A stretch of 40,153 bases of DNA, from contig JAZDHG010000039.1 of the NCBI GenBank assembly GCA_043806135.1, positions 1 through 40,153 of the forward strand, written 5' to 3'. Source of the DNA: JAGLQQ01 sp043806135 (GTDB lineage Bacteria > Omnitrophota > Gorgyraeia > B26-G9). Under the pieces are notes generated by a model. That model saw nothing but the letters and a program-made list of their open reading frames with translations. It searched no databases and was not told the origin of the DNA. The position numbers were made by a program, and so were the translations under genes. Positions 40,050 through 40,153 of the stretch are shown here, piece after piece. The first letter of the stretch is position 1, and each line of letters starts with the position of its first letter.

Positions 40050-40153
40050 CCTGTTCTTTTGCTAGAAGGCCCTCGATAGTAGTAAAAGATATTTCGATAT
40101 GAATTATATTTTCTCATAGTGGTCCCATGTTATTCATATAAAAAGGCGTTAGT

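Overview
The window looks like a chromosomal stretch of an AT-rich Gram-negative-type bacterium. Many proteins carry Sec signal peptides or lipoboxes, there is a transmembrane chemoreceptor, and c-di-GMP-type parts (PilZ, GGDEF) occur. A pyruvoyl-enzyme (SpeD-like) homologue sits beside carboxyspermidine-pathway genes, GlnRS is present, and the intergenic gaps are long and full of palindromic repeats. Together with the exported repeat and coiled-coil proteins this suggests a candidate-phylum bacterium of the Omnitrophota/PVC neighbourhood. That assignment is inference; no rRNA or tRNA gene is visible to settle it.

Layout. 1-5.0 kb: tail of an IS4-like transposase, exonuclease III, a DUF3108 protein, a CPBP-type membrane protease with a PepSY-like ectodomain and its small membrane partner, a decayed D-Tyr-tRNA deacylase (two frameshifts) and a MITE-like element. 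5.1-9.4 kb: a large chemoreceptor whose periplasmic part looks triplicated, next to an orphan branched-chain-amino-acid-type binding protein. 9.4-13.4 kb: an internally deleted IS4 remnant, then a polyamine set: carboxy(nor)spermidine dehydrogenase, carboxy(nor)spermidine decarboxylase and a SpeD-family pyruvoyl decarboxylase. 13.9-17.9 kb: cold-shock protein with a leader attenuator candidate, response regulator, dihydrouridine synthase, radical SAM protein, a PilZ gene broken by an in-frame TAG, and a LysW-like zinc ribbon. 18-24 kb: a probably leaderless rRNA/tRNA uracil methyltransferase, GTP cyclohydrolase I, PilZ, a Spy-like protein, a response regulator with degenerate GGDEF, and a stand-alone receiver; the gaps carry dispersed repeats. 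24.4-27.2 kb: GlnRS and an M48 lipoprotein protease.

27.2-31.0 kb is the most system-like part: one compact operon encoding an HTH-EIIA regulator, a small exported protein, a PII-like protein, an EIIA-CBS protein and an ArsB/NhaD/SLC13-type ion transporter. It is driven by a near-consensus promoter with tandem 10-bp repeats just downstream. There is no PTS permease, so I read it as a regulatory-PTS-controlled ion transport module. 31.0-35.8 kb alternates genes (RhuM-Fic, a secreted DUF1152-like protein) with copies of a modular hairpin element that follows each gene stop. The Fic domain itself carries an in-frame palindromic insertion. 35.8-39.4 kb is an exported-protein operon (coiled-coil protein, TPR-PDZ lipoprotein, FecR-domain protein). 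An IS3-family transposase fragment closes the window.

Several starts were moved inward because promoter or ribosome-binding signals overlap the longest open frame. No tRNA, rRNA or CRISPR array was found.
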